From positions 62,001-126,000 of the forward strand of contig WACJ01000513.1 of the NCBI GenBank assembly GCA_008973525.1: 64,000 nucleotides of DNA, in the 5' to 3' direction. The stretch comes from Stenopsyche tienmushanensis. Taxonomy: Eukaryota > Arthropoda > Insecta > Trichoptera > Stenopsychidae. This document shows positions 38,105-49,900 of this stretch, one piece after another (position 1 is the stretch's first letter; every line of letters starts with the position of its first letter). Under the pieces are notes generated by a model. It was given only the letters and a program-made list of their open reading frames with translations. It ran no database searches and was not told the origin of the DNA. Position numbers and translations under genes: made by a program.

Positions 38105-39660
38105 GGACGCTCAAAATTTATTAGGTTATAACGACCATTTTTTTTAAAGCAACTTCAATAAAATTGATTGTGAATTATTTAATAGTATAATATATGGAAA
38201 ATTTATTAGTGTTATAATTAAATTCAAAAAAAATGTCATGCTTTAATTTTTTTTTTAAATAAAATATTTACAAACATTTCTGGAATGTTTTTCTTAAACG
38301 TATGCATGTTATTGAAATGAAATCCTTAACCGTGCTTTATGTAGATTTCATCCATAAACATTTGAGTTGCATGTTTAACTCCTAAATCATAGGACTACCT
38401 GCGGATATTTTTTAAAAATGGAATTAAATTTATATAAATATTTATTTGTAACTTGTTTTAACGTGCAAAAATGATTACTGTCCAAATGAGTCCCAAAAAG
38501 AGATTTTGCTGCTTTTGGATAAATTATACACGATTTCAATGTTAAATTAATAGATGAAATTTGTATACTCATTTGAACAATTTCGACAAAATATATTTGA
38601 TGAAATATACGACGAATTTCAAATTGAATTATAAATTCCTCGAATCCTGGATCGAAATGGGTTCGCAATTTAGTATGCACATTAGTTAACCCTTTAAACA
38701 TCGCCGTTAATGTATTTTCACGGGATCACAAATGACAAATGACAGACGACAGACAAGTTGCGAAATTAGCTTTCTATTTATAATGTCGATAATGGCATCA
38801 TCGTTACGCTATGCAAAAATGCATTTGAATAATCAAATCGCATGCATGCACACTTTGGACCCTAATAATGTCCCCCACACGTGTTCAACCCCAGGATAAA
38901 TGTGCAGTTATTGATTTTTTTCAAAGTGGAAGAGAGGGATCACCAGTATAAATAGCCGAGAGGCAAAGGAGCACTTCGCTCTCCTGCTGTAATTCCAACT
39001 GCTTAACATGAGCGTCCTTCCATATTTTTCTACGTTTTATATTAAAATCATAAATAGAACGAGGGCGCAACTTCAAATGTGTGGCCACCTCGACCTCGGT
39101 ACAGTCACTTGAAGCGGTCTTACTTCATTAATCTCGGAAAAAATCTCTCCCCCCGATTTATGCGTCGTATACTTTTAATTTTAATAATAGAATTTTTTAC
39201 GACCCCGCGTAAAAGTGTGTCATGTAATTCATTACTTTTTATTTTGTTTTATCGCCCGTTTAATTTGACAGGAAATGTAAATGTGTTTGGGGTTGTACCG
39301 CTGTCAAATGCTGCGTGCGTCCGCTATTCTTCATTCTTTTGACGGCTTTCGTTCCTCAGGAGCATTTGTCGCTTTTAAGTTTGGTCAATCGGACTTTAAA
39401 TACCAGCATATTATTTTTGAATAAATTAATAAACGTAATGGATGCATTTTTTTATATGGGAGACCATTAGAATTGCGTTCGATCTTGGTTTCTCACAATA
39501 GAGGTCTGCGTTCAAATTCAGATTATGGAAGCAAATTTGGAATGCCAAAAGTATATTTAAGTATATTTACTTATGATTGATCATCTCCATCTAGAGTTCC
39601 ATTCTAATAATCATTCCTTAGCATTACTATAATAGAAAGACAATAGAAAACATCTAAAAA
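38105..39660. other. Spacer, no supported gene
   Basis: A minus frame of 104 codons (38,701-38,387) and a plus frame of 87 codons (39,079-39,342) are unrecognised. A TATA-like TATAAATA at 38,947-38,954 followed by a GC-richer stretch could be a core promoter, but the first ATG downstream (39,008) opens only 34 codons. Confidence 0.3.
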
Positions 39661-39669
39661 AAAATCGGA

Positions 39670-39825
39670 TTGAGTCAATCCGCGAACCGGCAATCTGCGT
39701 CCTCACAGTCAAACACTGGTTTTCTGATGAGCTGTTTGGAAGGAATTCTAGAAATTGGAATTTTCTTCTGATATTCTCGTAAAGGAAAGTGTGCTGCGTT
39801 TTCCAATAAGTAATCGACGTCAAGA
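39670..39825 (-). repeat. Repeat C, copy 2
   Basis: Carries the GAGTCAATCCGCG, AGTCAAACACTGGTTTTCT, GGAATTCTAGAAATTGGAA and GTGCTGCGTTTTCCAATAAG segments shared with 35.53-35.79 kb. It directly abuts the catalytic fragment of the mariner at 39.83-40.47 kb and may be its 3' part or a separate element into which the mariner is fused. Strand follows the mariner. Confidence 0.5.
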
Positions 39826-40466
39826 TCAAAACATTTCTGTAATCGGGGCACCAACTTTTGTATGCCACGAACTCTTTTTGGATTGTCTTTTGGATTCTGG
39901 GGTGTAGTGACACACCCACGTCTCAAGCACCGTCACGATAGAGTTCAGAAAAGCTTTTCCTTCCTGTCTAAAAATCCCGCAATTAACAAAACTTCTTGTA
40001 ACCAAGTTTTTCCGACACAATATCACCAAGGAGACTTCGAGAAATGTCAGAAAAGTTTTCGAGAAGGTCAAGTGTCACACGGCGGTATTTTGCGTTCGTT
40101 AGAAATCACTGATGGTCTCCTTCTTCTTGCCTCGTCGTGAGTATCAGTATGGAAGAACCTAACTCACTTCATGACATATTGTCGACTCATCGCATCACTA
40201 CCATAAACTTCCACAAGTTTCCGATAGATAATCGCATCGGCATTGTTCTGCAAATTCAAAAAACGTATGACCGTGTGGATTTCGTACGGACGGAAGGTGG
40301 TGGGAGCGCGCAACGACCTTTCCATTGGAAGAATTTACCGTGACTGAACAAAATGGCCGACAAATACGAGAAACCAGACAAACTGACCGTTAGGATTTCA
40401 AAATTCGAAACAAAAATTCCCCTGGCCTCAGAAGCCCTTGTAACCTTACTTTCTAGATGACCCTCA
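39826..40466 (-). pseudogene. Mariner (irritans-like) relic, 5' half
   Basis: The minus-strand 5' end is a terminal repeat, TGAGGGTCATCTAGAAAGTA then AGGTTACAAG, next to TA (40,467-40,468). The same terminal repeat bounds the element at 54,866-55,632. Inward, the frame shows an LQNNADAI..KLVEVYGSDAMSRQYV helix-turn-helix-like segment (near 40,245-40,160). Further on is ETWVCHYTPESKRQSKK (near 39,935-39,880), the irritans-type GDETWV.HYTPESK motif; the GD before the motif is not intact. Stops and frameshifts interrupt everything. The 3' terminal repeat was not found, so the copy is truncated or fused to repeat C. Confidence 0.75.
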
Positions 40467-40469
40467 TAA

Positions 40470-42010
40470 AATGTCGAATATATCATTTATTTATTCCAGG
40501 ATTGGTCATGTGTACCTTTAATAATAAGACAACATTTTTGACTGACAATAAGAAAAAATAATTACAGACTAGTTTCCTTCGCCGTGCCTTGACACAATTT
40601 GAACTCAACGAAAGCGTGCGAAAATAATGGATTACTTTCGGAAGGGCCTAATATTCATTTGTATTGCTTCAACTTGAATATCATCATTAGATTATACAAT
40701 ATTATGCATTCACAAATGCGGCGAAACTCATTTTATTCGCGTAAATGATGTACATGCTGCGGTCCATGTACGCAATGTGTAATTTAATATGTGGAAACAT
40801 TATTGATCATTTTAGGATAGTTTTTAAAATTTTTGAACCAAAACGTTTGAGTCATTTAACGGAAGAAATAAGCAATTTTCGTCATGCGTTAAATCGTATT
40901 GTTTTGCTCGTTATATCCAAGTTTTTTGTTTGTTTTTATTATAATGACACTTTACTTTTAGCCATATTAGATGAGTAAAAATAAAATTCAGCATCGAATA
41001 GTACATAATTTGATTAAAAAAATTAGATGGATGAATTTCTTTAACGTATTTTAAATTTCTTCACAGATGAAATATAAGATGTGGAGAAATCTTTCTTATG
41101 ATTATATATTAATATTATCTTAATAAATAATCATATTTATCTATGATGTCATAGAAATCCACTTTATTTTGATGTAAAATTCTTCGGATTGCTGGAATGA
41201 TTCCACAGGAGCTATGCGATTCAATGGATATGCATTTGATAAATATTTCTCAGGAAATGAAATTTCAATTTTAACATTTTTACCGTTATGTAAGATATTT
41301 TCTCTTCAATACTTCCAATGCTTTAAATAGTTTTTAAATTATTACAGTTTTAATTTGCGCAGCTTGGTCACCAAAAAAAAGTAATCGCGTAGACGATGTA
41401 ACGCATGGGACTGGTCATCGATCATTTTGATGGTCAGGATCAAGCTTCGTAGCCCTTCATTAAAAGAAAAGATTTAAAATGAACTCATATAAATTATCCC
41501 GGACCCGATTTCTAGGTTGTTAGGGTGAAGAGGCTGCAAATAAATCACCGATTAGGTCAATCGCTCCCTAGAAAACGACATTCGCCCAAATCTAAAATAA
41601 ATTGATACATTAACTTATGGCACGTTATCGCGCAAAGACTCGACAAATTGAACCTTTTAGTGGTTGGAAACTGTGAGCAGCTTATGAATAAGTAATATGA
41701 GCCCCCTACAAAAATTGGGCCCGATAATGGCCTAAAATAAACGATTCTTCATCACTTAAAAGGATGTTTACAGGAGCAGATGCCTACGCTCCTCTATATA
41801 TTATATATGGCCTTCTTAGAAATACATTTAGGGTGCCTTTGTTATTTCTTAACGATTAAAAATATAATAAAAAGCGTAATAAAGAACACGACACTTCAGC
41901 CGTATAATAAACCATTAAGAAAACATTATTGGTCAAACATTATATTAATATTTTATTAAGCTGTATTAACCATAAATAAAAACATCAAAGGATATAATTA
42001 TTTCCCCACG
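40470..42010. other. Spacer
   Basis: No gene recognised. A somewhat GC-richer stretch runs from 41,370 to 41,780, including AAATTGGGCCCGATAATGG. No repeat match found in the window. Confidence 0.4.
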
Positions 42011-42011
42011 G

Positions 42012-42250
42012 ATTACATTTTGTCGCAAAAATCAATGTGAGCAATTGTAAGCTAAAATATTTAACTGTGTTTGTGCAATAAATAATAAAATAGGTAAGCT
42101 ACTGGTCCAGTGGTTGCTTTATACTACAAATAATCAATCACATATAAACAGTAGTATTTTTAAAGATAAAAACGATTATTTTTCCGACCAACTGTTACTT
42201 GGAGTTTCACTTCTCGTGACGCCCAAACTAGATTTTTCCACCGCTCCTTT
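42012..42250 (+). repeat. Dispersed repeat family A, copy 6
   Basis: Contains GTTTGTGCAATAAATAATAA, then CTACTGGTCCAGTGGTTGCT at the A-box-like position, and the tail GGAGTTTCACTTCTCGTGAC followed by GCCCAAACTAG. The GCATGCGC centre is replaced by AT-rich sequence. Confidence 0.65.
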
Positions 42251-42579
42251 ATATTTTATCCCAAATAAACTTCTGCGAAAACTCCTGTGTGAATAAAATC
42301 ATCAATATGATTATCCTGATTTACAGAGGGGTAGGGGGTATGGGCTTTTCTTTCGGTAATTTTCAATATGAACGCAATACCGTTAGAAAAAAGGCATAGA
42401 AGTCCGCAAACAATATCAGTAGAATTTCGTTTTATTCGAATACATTCACAAGGGATCGTTTTAACCGAATATTCTGGATGCTGCATTTGAAAGAAATCCC
42501 ATTCAAGAATTAGTCTTTGATATATTATTTTTTTATAAATAGATGTATTTATAAATAATGTAAATAAACAGAAGTGTAA

Positions 42580-42600
42580 ATACATATATATATATATATT
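42580..42600. repeat. TA microsatellite, left
   Basis: A run of alternating A/T (CATATATATATATATATATT) a short way left of the perfect inverted repeat. Confidence 0.8.
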
Positions 42601-42630
42601 TGAGTTTTTTAGATTTACGCGAGTCATATT

Positions 42631-42786
42631 TAAGATTTAATTCAGAAAAAATCGGGTATTCGATCGCGTTGAGCTATTTTTTATTCCGTTATTCCTTGAA
42701 AATGGACCCGATGGGTGGTCCGAAATATCGGAATAAAAAATAGCTCAACGCGATCGAATACCCGATTTTTTCTGAATTAAATCTTA
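42631..42786. repeat. Perfect 58-bp inverted repeat, 40-bp spacer
   Basis: The left arm 42,631-42,688 and right arm 42,729-42,786 are exact reverse complements over all 58 bases (arms start TAAGATTTAATTCAG and end GAGCTATTTTTTATTCCG). The spacer holds GAAAATGGACCCGATGGGTG followed by GTCCGAAATATCGG. That small stem plus GAAA(c/t)rTCGGAATAAA pattern is reminiscent of the conserved, ribozyme-related ends of Penelope-like retroelements. Perfect arms in otherwise decayed DNA imply a recent or actively homogenised structure. There are no open frames. TA-rich runs flank it on both sides. Confidence 0.85.
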
Positions 42787-42807
42787 TATATATATATATA
42801 TATATAA
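42786..42807. repeat. TA microsatellite, right
   Basis: About ten TA units directly abutting the right arm of the inverted repeat. Confidence 0.85.
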
Positions 42808-42830
42808 TTTATTTCAACTTCCATTATGTA

Positions 42831-43050
42831 ACATCACTCAATAAGTTCGTAGGATAACGTAGGAGCGAATAATGGCCATCAATAGAGGTTATAATATTGC
42901 CGAAGTTGCCGAAATTGAAGACTATTTTAAAGCTAAAGCATTGCCAAAAATATATCACTCTTAAAAGATAATATGTTAATGAGTAAAGCCGAAGTTTATC
43001 TAGAAGTTGTTGTTTTATTAATCATCCTATGAACTTATTGAGTGATGCGT
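42831..43050. mobile_element. Tc1/mariner-type MITE, 220 bp
   Basis: Inverted ends CATCACTCAATAAGTTCGTA-GGAT (left) and the complement of ATCCTATGAACTTATTGAGT-GATG (right) differ at a single base over 24. Each end is bordered by TA (42,829-42,830 and 43,051-43,052), the target duplication of Tc1/mariner transposons. The interior has a short open segment (VAEIEDYFKAK) that may descend from a mariner C-terminus, but no transposase. Non-autonomous. Confidence 0.8.
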
Positions 43051-43054
43051 TAGT

Positions 43055-45185
43055 TATTTCAGGCAGATTTTCCAATACTAAGGATTAAAATTTCAATTAA
43101 ACAAGCTTCTGGGAAATTCAACCGTGTGCCAAACTTCAATAAAACTTTTTGCGAATGAATTTTAATGGAAATCAAATAGCTAAAGCGTATTTATTTTGCA
43201 CAAATAATACTTTAGTACAAACATCAAGCGTACCTCCACCGTGCGCCATATGTGGAATAAATGTATGTCTATCAATCAATGATCATCAAACTTTTAGTTA
43301 GGGCGATTTTTACAATTTTTTATAAATTTTGAACTACGATCCTATTCTGATTTATTTAAAATTTAAATATTGTGCTGCCGATTAAAAGATATACTCATAC
43401 CGCATACATATAAAATATACAAATCTGCTTGTTCTTTCAGAGGGAGACTCAAATGGGCGGCTGCTCTGTATCTCATAACATTAATGAATGTTGTGAGTAA
43501 AGCTTTTCAAATTTAAAACTACACAAAAAAAAAATTAGAATCCCTATCAAATATCCTAGGGTTGATCTTCTTTTACTTTTAATTCAAACAGCTTTGCTTA
43601 CTTATGCAGATCGCTAAACAATACATAGTATCTCAATTATAAACCTTCGTTTCTGATTATCTTGATGATTAATTCATTGTATGTTAATATCTGCATCTAA
43701 AAAAATATAATATTGATCGATTTTATGGGAAAAAGTGGATGCTTTGAAGTATCTCCATTCGTAATTAAAATAGAGGAATACATCATCTTTTGAGGATTAT
43801 TCAAGAAGGTCCGACGAAAAGAAAATATGGAATGACATGTAAAAGCACGAGGATAGAAAGGACCTCTCATCCCTTATACTGTTTACCTGTAAACAAAAGA
43901 TCATACTGTTTCCCCATTATTACAAGCTTACGAGAGTTTTGCAATACATCATTCATTGTCTGTCTGTCTTTCGCGAAATCCACAAGGATTAAGCCTTTGA
44001 CATTTAATAACTGTGACCTTGAATTAAAGCACCTCTGCTTTTATTTCGACATTCGATGGAGCTCTAACCGTAAATACTTGAAGACTTAACAGGGATTAAA
44101 GCGCTGTAATTAAACATAAGGAGTGTTCTCCTTATAAAGACGTAATTCTATTAAATTATAAGGGATTTTAAATTTCAAGAATTTGATGCTTTTAACTATT
44201 TAAATCGTGATAAATGGAGGTTTTATGTGTTTTATTTATATGCAATGTTTCAAAAGATAGCTTTATATTTTTTAGAATGCATCCTGTATTATGAACTTTG
44301 CGTAAGTTCGACCACTGGTTTAAATGTAAATAACGCAAAATCAAATATGAAGACGCCATTGAATACAGTTTTTATTGTCCGCAGATATTGGTTTCCTCAT
44401 ATATAACCTTTGGAAGGAGTCCATTTAATTGTACTCGTGGTATCATATCGTTGGCCATTTAATGGAGAGGAGTGGTCACTGACATAAAATAGTATTGCTT
44501 GAAGCAACAAATACTTCTATCTTCAAAGTTCCAATCGATATTTAAACTCACAACAATTAAAATGTCTTCTAAAAACACATATTTAAGTCATTGTTGAACG
44601 AGATGATTTCAATTTGCTGAGAATATTATTAAAGAAATTAAGCTTTGATTGATTCCGAGTTGATTTATAATTCAAGATAATTTTGGATAAAGCTTTTAGT
44701 TATTCTTCGAATTGATGAAAATTACAGATTCTGATCCATCACTAAATTATTTTATATAGCTATTTTATGGATGAAGATAGATTATGCATAATTTTAAACC
44801 TGATCGATGCTTAAGAGATTTTCTTCCGCTTTGCGTTTAAATTTTCATGGATTTTCATTAAATGTTTTCTTCTCTCCCAAAGAAAACAAAATAAAAGCTA
44901 TTTAAATCGGCTTAGATTTAAAAGTTATTCGAGTTTAAAAGTAAAATGCAAGTAAAAGCATAATCTAATTAACGGAAAATCTCACCGTGCAAGCCATCCT
45001 GGAGAACCTTCCCATCGAAGTCATAAAAAGCCGAAGCGAGCAAAGGATATAAGGGGTTGTCAACATTTTATCAGACGTTTTAAAGAAACCGAATTAATAA
45101 TATCTTAGTAATCTATCCGCGCGGATCGTTAATCTTTTCCAAAATCTTTCCTTTAAGAAGAAAACTGACTGAATTTCTTGAAATT
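43055..45185. other. AT-rich spacer
   Basis: A 99-codon plus frame (43,790-44,089) has no recognisable product. A self-complementary TTGCTTGAAGCAA lies at 44,495-44,507. Otherwise nothing. Confidence 0.4.
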
Positions 45186-45189
45186 TAGC

Positions 45190-45262
45190 ATTCTGTTTGC
45201 GACCCGGCGGAAAGTCCCTGCGGCTCAGCACCGGACCACGGACTACCGGTTGGGGAACACTG
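45190..45262 (-). repeat. hAT transposon terminus fragment
   Basis: Read on the minus strand this starts CAGTGTTCCCCAACCGGTAG, then TCCGTGGTCCGGTGC. That is the typical hAT end (CAG(t/g)G.TCCCCAACCGG.GGTCCG.GG) found in Tip100/Charlie-like elements. It is GC-rich against AT-rich flanks. The opposite end and 8-bp target duplication were not found, so only a terminal piece is supported. Confidence 0.6.
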
Positions 45263-45526
45263 TTATATATGTCTGTTCTCTATACAATCTAATGCTCATT
45301 GATAATTCTACACCTGAATGTATTCCCTGGATTTATTACTTAATACGTTGTTTTTACTTTGTCAATCGTCTCAGTTTAAATTAGGGTAAATTGGGATCAA
45401 TTTGAAAAATTAATACACCTGAATTGTTTTCTCCACTATAGCAAAAATTATTTATTAGATATTTAATCAAATATTTAACTACATATCACATTCACTTGCA
45501 AAACGCTAACATATAAACATATAATA

Positions 45527-46205
45527 TTAGGTTATCCCATAAGTTTCTTTCGCAAATGAACACAGATCTAATCATAGCCATGAAAATCCGCGATATACTG
45601 TTCGCGAAATAGCTAACAAGTTAGAAATTCCACGAAAATCCGTCCATAATCATTTGACAAAATTGGGCTACATCAATCGTTCAGATATGTGGCTTCCTCA
45701 TGAACTGACTGACTCAAATAAACTTCAACGTATTTCAAAATGCGATCTTCTTCTCCAACGACATAATAGCCAACCTTTTTTGAAGAGACTTGTCACTGGG
45801 GATGAAAATTGGATACTCTATGAGAATATCCAACGTAAACGGTCTTCGACCAACGGTACAGAAGCTTTAACTGTAGCTAAACCTGGACTATATCAAAAAA
45901 AAGTTTTGCTATGCATTTGGTGGGACTGAAAGTGGGTAATTTATTATGAGCATATTCAGCAAGGTAAAACGATCAATCCAACAAAATATTGTTTCAAACT
46001 AGACAATCAAAAGGATGCAATTGCCAGAAAACGGCCAGAATTAGCGTGGTTAAAATTTTAATACAAAAAATTATATAAAAATGTACCTTGATCAATATTT
46101 CGCCCCAAAAAACCTGGGAAATTTTGGCAAGATGGCATTATGAGGCTATAATACAAAATTGTTTATTTTTTTAATATGAAAACGAAAGAAACTTATGGGA
46201 CACTT
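45527..46205 (+). mobile_element. Mariner deletion derivative with both terminal repeats
   Basis: A 679-bp element bordered by TA on both sides (45,525-45,526; 46,206-46,207). The inverted ends share CCCATAAGTTTCTTTCG (left TTAGGTTATCCCATAAGTTT...; right ends ...AAACTTATGGGACACTT). Inside, one frame is open from about 45,550 to 45,926: a helix-turn-helix segment NPRYTVREIANKLEIPRKSV, then MWLPHELTDSNKLQRISKCD, then FLKRLVTGDENWILYENIQR with the first catalytic Asp, then KVLLCIWWD and a stop. After it KRPEL appears, then the sequence jumps to the extreme C-terminus. The N-terminal DNA-binding half-domain and the Asp2-Asp3 region are deleted. It is the best preserved mariner frame in the window. 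Confidence 0.85.
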
Positions 46206-46209
46206 TATC

Positions 46210-47300
46210 AATTTTTAAATATAAAGTATTTAAGTATGCAATTCTTTAGAACAAGAAGTTAAATTTTCATGTAATCAAATTTCATAAATGATCACAACAA
46301 AATTAAATTTTCTCTGGGAAATTGTAAATTTGAATTGGATTGGAATTTGAATTTTTGAATAGAAATTTGAATTGGAAATTTTATCTGGGAAATAAGAGTA
46401 ATCGTCTATTTAAAATCTGATCTAAGCAGTCCCTAAATTTTTATGGCCATTCGTTGTTTCGATGAGATTCAAGCTTGGGAATCAGGTTAAAATAGAATTA
46501 CTTGTTCGAAAATAATAATGCAAATTTGTTTCCAATTTCGGCCCAAAACTTTAAATAAACACCGTTAATGTTGTCAAACTTTATATAATATATGTTTTAT
46601 GATAATGAATTTCATATTTTTTTCTCAAGTTTGTATAATATTGCTTTTATAAATAAGCTACTGTATGTAAATGTAATAATAATATAAATAATGGAAGTAA
46701 CGTAAAAATACTTTTTACATTATTTGATGGGAAAATTGATATTTTTACATCAAAAAGCTCATGTAATTTGAGACGTTTTTTTCATCCATGAGAACATTTT
46801 TAATCAAATATTATCAAGGGTTTATTTACAAAATGACTTGTTTTGGGGACGAAAATCTAAAAAAAGCCATTAATTCACTTCCTCCCAAAAATATCGAAAT
46901 CGTTTCAAAAAATAAAGTAGCTTAAGCTGATGTTTTTATTTTTAGAAGCATAAAGTTCTTCAATCAGCACATTGCTTTTCAAATTTGTATTATTGTACAA
47001 TAGAATATTTGTGGTGGTTTAAAAATGTATAATTCATTGAACTTTGTTCTCTGAAAGCCTTTGAAAAATATTGAAACACTGCTATTTCAGCTGCAAAAAA
47101 TGTATTTGAAGCATTGGTCCCACATGACTAGTCTGAGTTAAAAAAAATGCAGCCAATATTGATTTTATGTTTTCAATACGTTAGGCCTAAAATTCATTCA
47201 ACTGTTCAATGTCGGGGCCAAAAATAATTTGCAAATATATGACAAAGCTTATTCGCTAAAAATTAATGCTGTAAGAAAAATGTAGAGCGTTACAAAAGGT
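46210..47300. other. AT-rich spacer with short degenerate repeats
   Basis: 46,325-46,390 has several AAATTTGAATTGGA-like units. Nothing else recognised. Confidence 0.45.
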
Positions 47301-47790
47301 TGCTTTTGCGGCAACATAAGAACTGAGACCAACCCGGTCCGAATTGAGTATTTTCTTTAGAAGGGGAGAAAAGAAGGAAATCCAAGAAAACTTTTTATCT
47401 TAAGTGCAATCGTTTCGTTGTATTTCGTATCGAGAAAATATCGGTGGCTGGTCCCCTTTCATTTTTTCTAGATGAAAGCAAATTCGGGGGAGAGAAAGTA
47501 AATCTTTTCATCGCGCCGATCCGACTAATGCTCGCCAAGTTTACCTGAACGATAACCACTTACCCCGAACGGATCTTTGACTCTTTGATAGATGCCGAGA
47601 AATAAATATTCCCGTCCTAATGGGTTGAAAATTTTGAAGAATCTGAGCTAAAAAAAGTCCTGTCGCAAGGGGAGGATGACAAAGGAAAAGAATGGCGTTA
47701 TTTGTATTCAATTCGCGGGGTGCCGAGAAAGATTAACCGAGGGTGGTATTATAGCTAGACAACCTGGGGATCATTTATATCAATTATATT
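47300..47790. other. Complex island, candidate regulatory DNA
   Basis: A GC-richer, repeat-free stretch with no open frame (for example CGATCCGACTAATGCTCGCC). Possible conserved non-coding element, on composition only. Confidence 0.25.
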
Positions 47791-48514
47791 TAACGGGATA
47801 CATACATCAATTTAATGGCAGTAAATCATAAAAAGTAAGTGTGACAAGTCAAAAAAAAAACTCCACATACATATATTTCAATTACGTTCCATTGTGAAGC
47901 AATGAGACAGCATCTTCACTAGTCAAAATTTATTTTGTAATATCTGCTCGAGGATTGACGTCAATTTTCAAAAACTTAGACGTTAATATAAGCCGCGGGC
48001 TTAATATTATGTCATTCAAAGTCACGTAGTGCAATAAACGAAAATTGCAGGGGATACCGGCTTGCTACTTTGAGAATAATATCAATCCATCATTCAGTCT
48101 AGACTTGATGCCAATCAATTATTTTGATTAAAAAAGGCTTTAATGAGTATTAGTCATTTGCTAAATTAATATTTTTCAGACATTCTAGTCTTAAATTCTT
48201 GATAAATACGATTAAGGATAATTTACTACTTTACATTATATCATAAATCTTACCTTAAAATACCAATAAAATTCTTATTATAGTTTTGTTTTATAGTTGA
48301 TCGTCTATGTGTCCATAAAAACGATCTAAAAACAAAATATTAAAGTGGCGGGCAGTATTAATTCTCGTGATAAAATTGCGCAGTTAAATCGACATTAAAT
48401 TATCCCATAATCAGGTGTGAGTTAAATTAACCATTGATACACAAAAACTAACAAGTCTTAAATTGTGCACAAATTAAATAAAATAAGATCGGAGAATTCA
48501 GCCGCATGAAAATC

Positions 48515-48640
48515 AGACCTTCTTGCGGCCAAGACGAGCGGTCGGATCCCAATACTTAACTAGTTCTGACTGTTATGGACGATGATTCAAAACTCAAATG
48601 TTGACACGAAATAAAGTAAATTAGCTCCCCATGCCTCTTT
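48515..48640 (+). repeat. Short dispersed repeat B, copy 2
   Basis: Shares GCGGCCAAGACGA-2 nt-GGTCGGATCCCAA and several downstream words with 19.80-19.92 kb. Element type unknown. Confidence 0.45.
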
Positions 48641-49350
48641 TATACTCAATTTTCGGTCGCTTTGATTCTTCTAAAACTACCTTTCGATAATTGGCACTTG
48701 TAATATTTCCAGTGGCATAGGTACTTTTTATATTTAATATATTTGTAACATTCGGTTTATCTAAGCTTATGTTTACAGTTTTTTTATTGGTAAGTAAACC
48801 ATACTTTCATTTTCATGAATTTTACCAGTATACAATTTTAAAATAATCCGTACAAAACCACATTAAAAATATGGGTTTAACACGTTGACTTTTTAAAAAA
48901 TCATGATATTTAAGAAAATTCAATTTTTTATCCAAACTCTCTAATTCTTGGTGATATTTATTGGGTTAAAAATATGAAGGAGGCATTCAATAAAAGAGGT
49001 GGAGTTTCTAATATAAAGCGAGCTCCGGATCGGAAGAAATCGCTGATTTGATTTACATCCTCATCTTGAATCTTTCAGAAAAATATGGAGATGAAGCAAC
49101 AGTCAATAAACAGGATAATAAACCAATTGCATAAGGGCACAATTTTGAAAGAATGAATTCCGAATGGAGCATTATTGAATAAACAATTGTTGGATTGCGG
49201 TTTCATTAGAACAAACAATCAAATCAGCTGATAATTTCCGATATTTTCATAGTATATTTGAATTCGTAGTATTTCTGTGTGTATCGCTTATGTACGTTAT
49301 GCAAATATCAGCGGTCCCTTTAATTAATCTTTTTTTATATAGAAAATGTA
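48640..49350. other. AT-rich spacer
   Basis: No feature recognised. Confidence 0.4.
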
Positions 49351-49900
49351 AGAAATGTAGCATTAATTAGCCTCTCTCTGTCCATTCCTGCGGATATAAT
49401 GACCCGCCCTCGTATGATGTGGTGGTATTCACTACAGAGAGTGGACATCCTCATAACTTTTCGGCTACGCTTCTTGCGAACGCTTTCAACGTAAATAGCA
49501 GGTTGGGGCCTAATGTTCATGAGTTTTTTTTAATTATCCGCCCTGATAATAAGTGTGTAAATGTTGCGAACGACCCTGCGTAAATTCGCCGCTGAAATTA
49601 ATTTAATTTATTGCGGGATGATTACGAGAATCACGGCGGGGCAATTTACGCCACATAAAGGGAACAAAGCATCTTTGCCCATCTTATTTTTTGCGAGGTA
49701 AACTCATTAGGAATACTCCTTCTCTAATAGGGATCCCACGGGTGAGCTCGGAGGATACGGAGGGCATCTTTCACGGTGCTCAACCATCATTGGTTTGCAG
49801 TAATAAAGTACAACACGGATATAGACGAGCCTTCGGTAAGAAGCTCTATATAAACGGTAAACGCCTATAAACCTCATTTATTTGTTCTATGGTAAGATTT
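49350..49900. other. GC-richer island, candidate regulatory DNA
   Basis: High-complexity sequence (GACCCGCCCTCGTATGATGT, ATCACGGCGGGGCAATTTACG) with AATTAATTTAATTTATT between the richer parts. No long frame, no repeat match. Possibly a conserved enhancer cluster, by inference. Confidence 0.3.

Noticed and set aside
38940..39110. TATA box (TATAAATA) with a downstream ATG as a promoter and gene start
   Set aside because: The downstream frame has only 34 codons and no other core-promoter element is clear.
44485..44515. Possible miR-137-like sequence (TATTGCTTGA)
   Set aside because: Only the seed region matches; it is part of a short palindrome and lacks a proper precursor hairpin.
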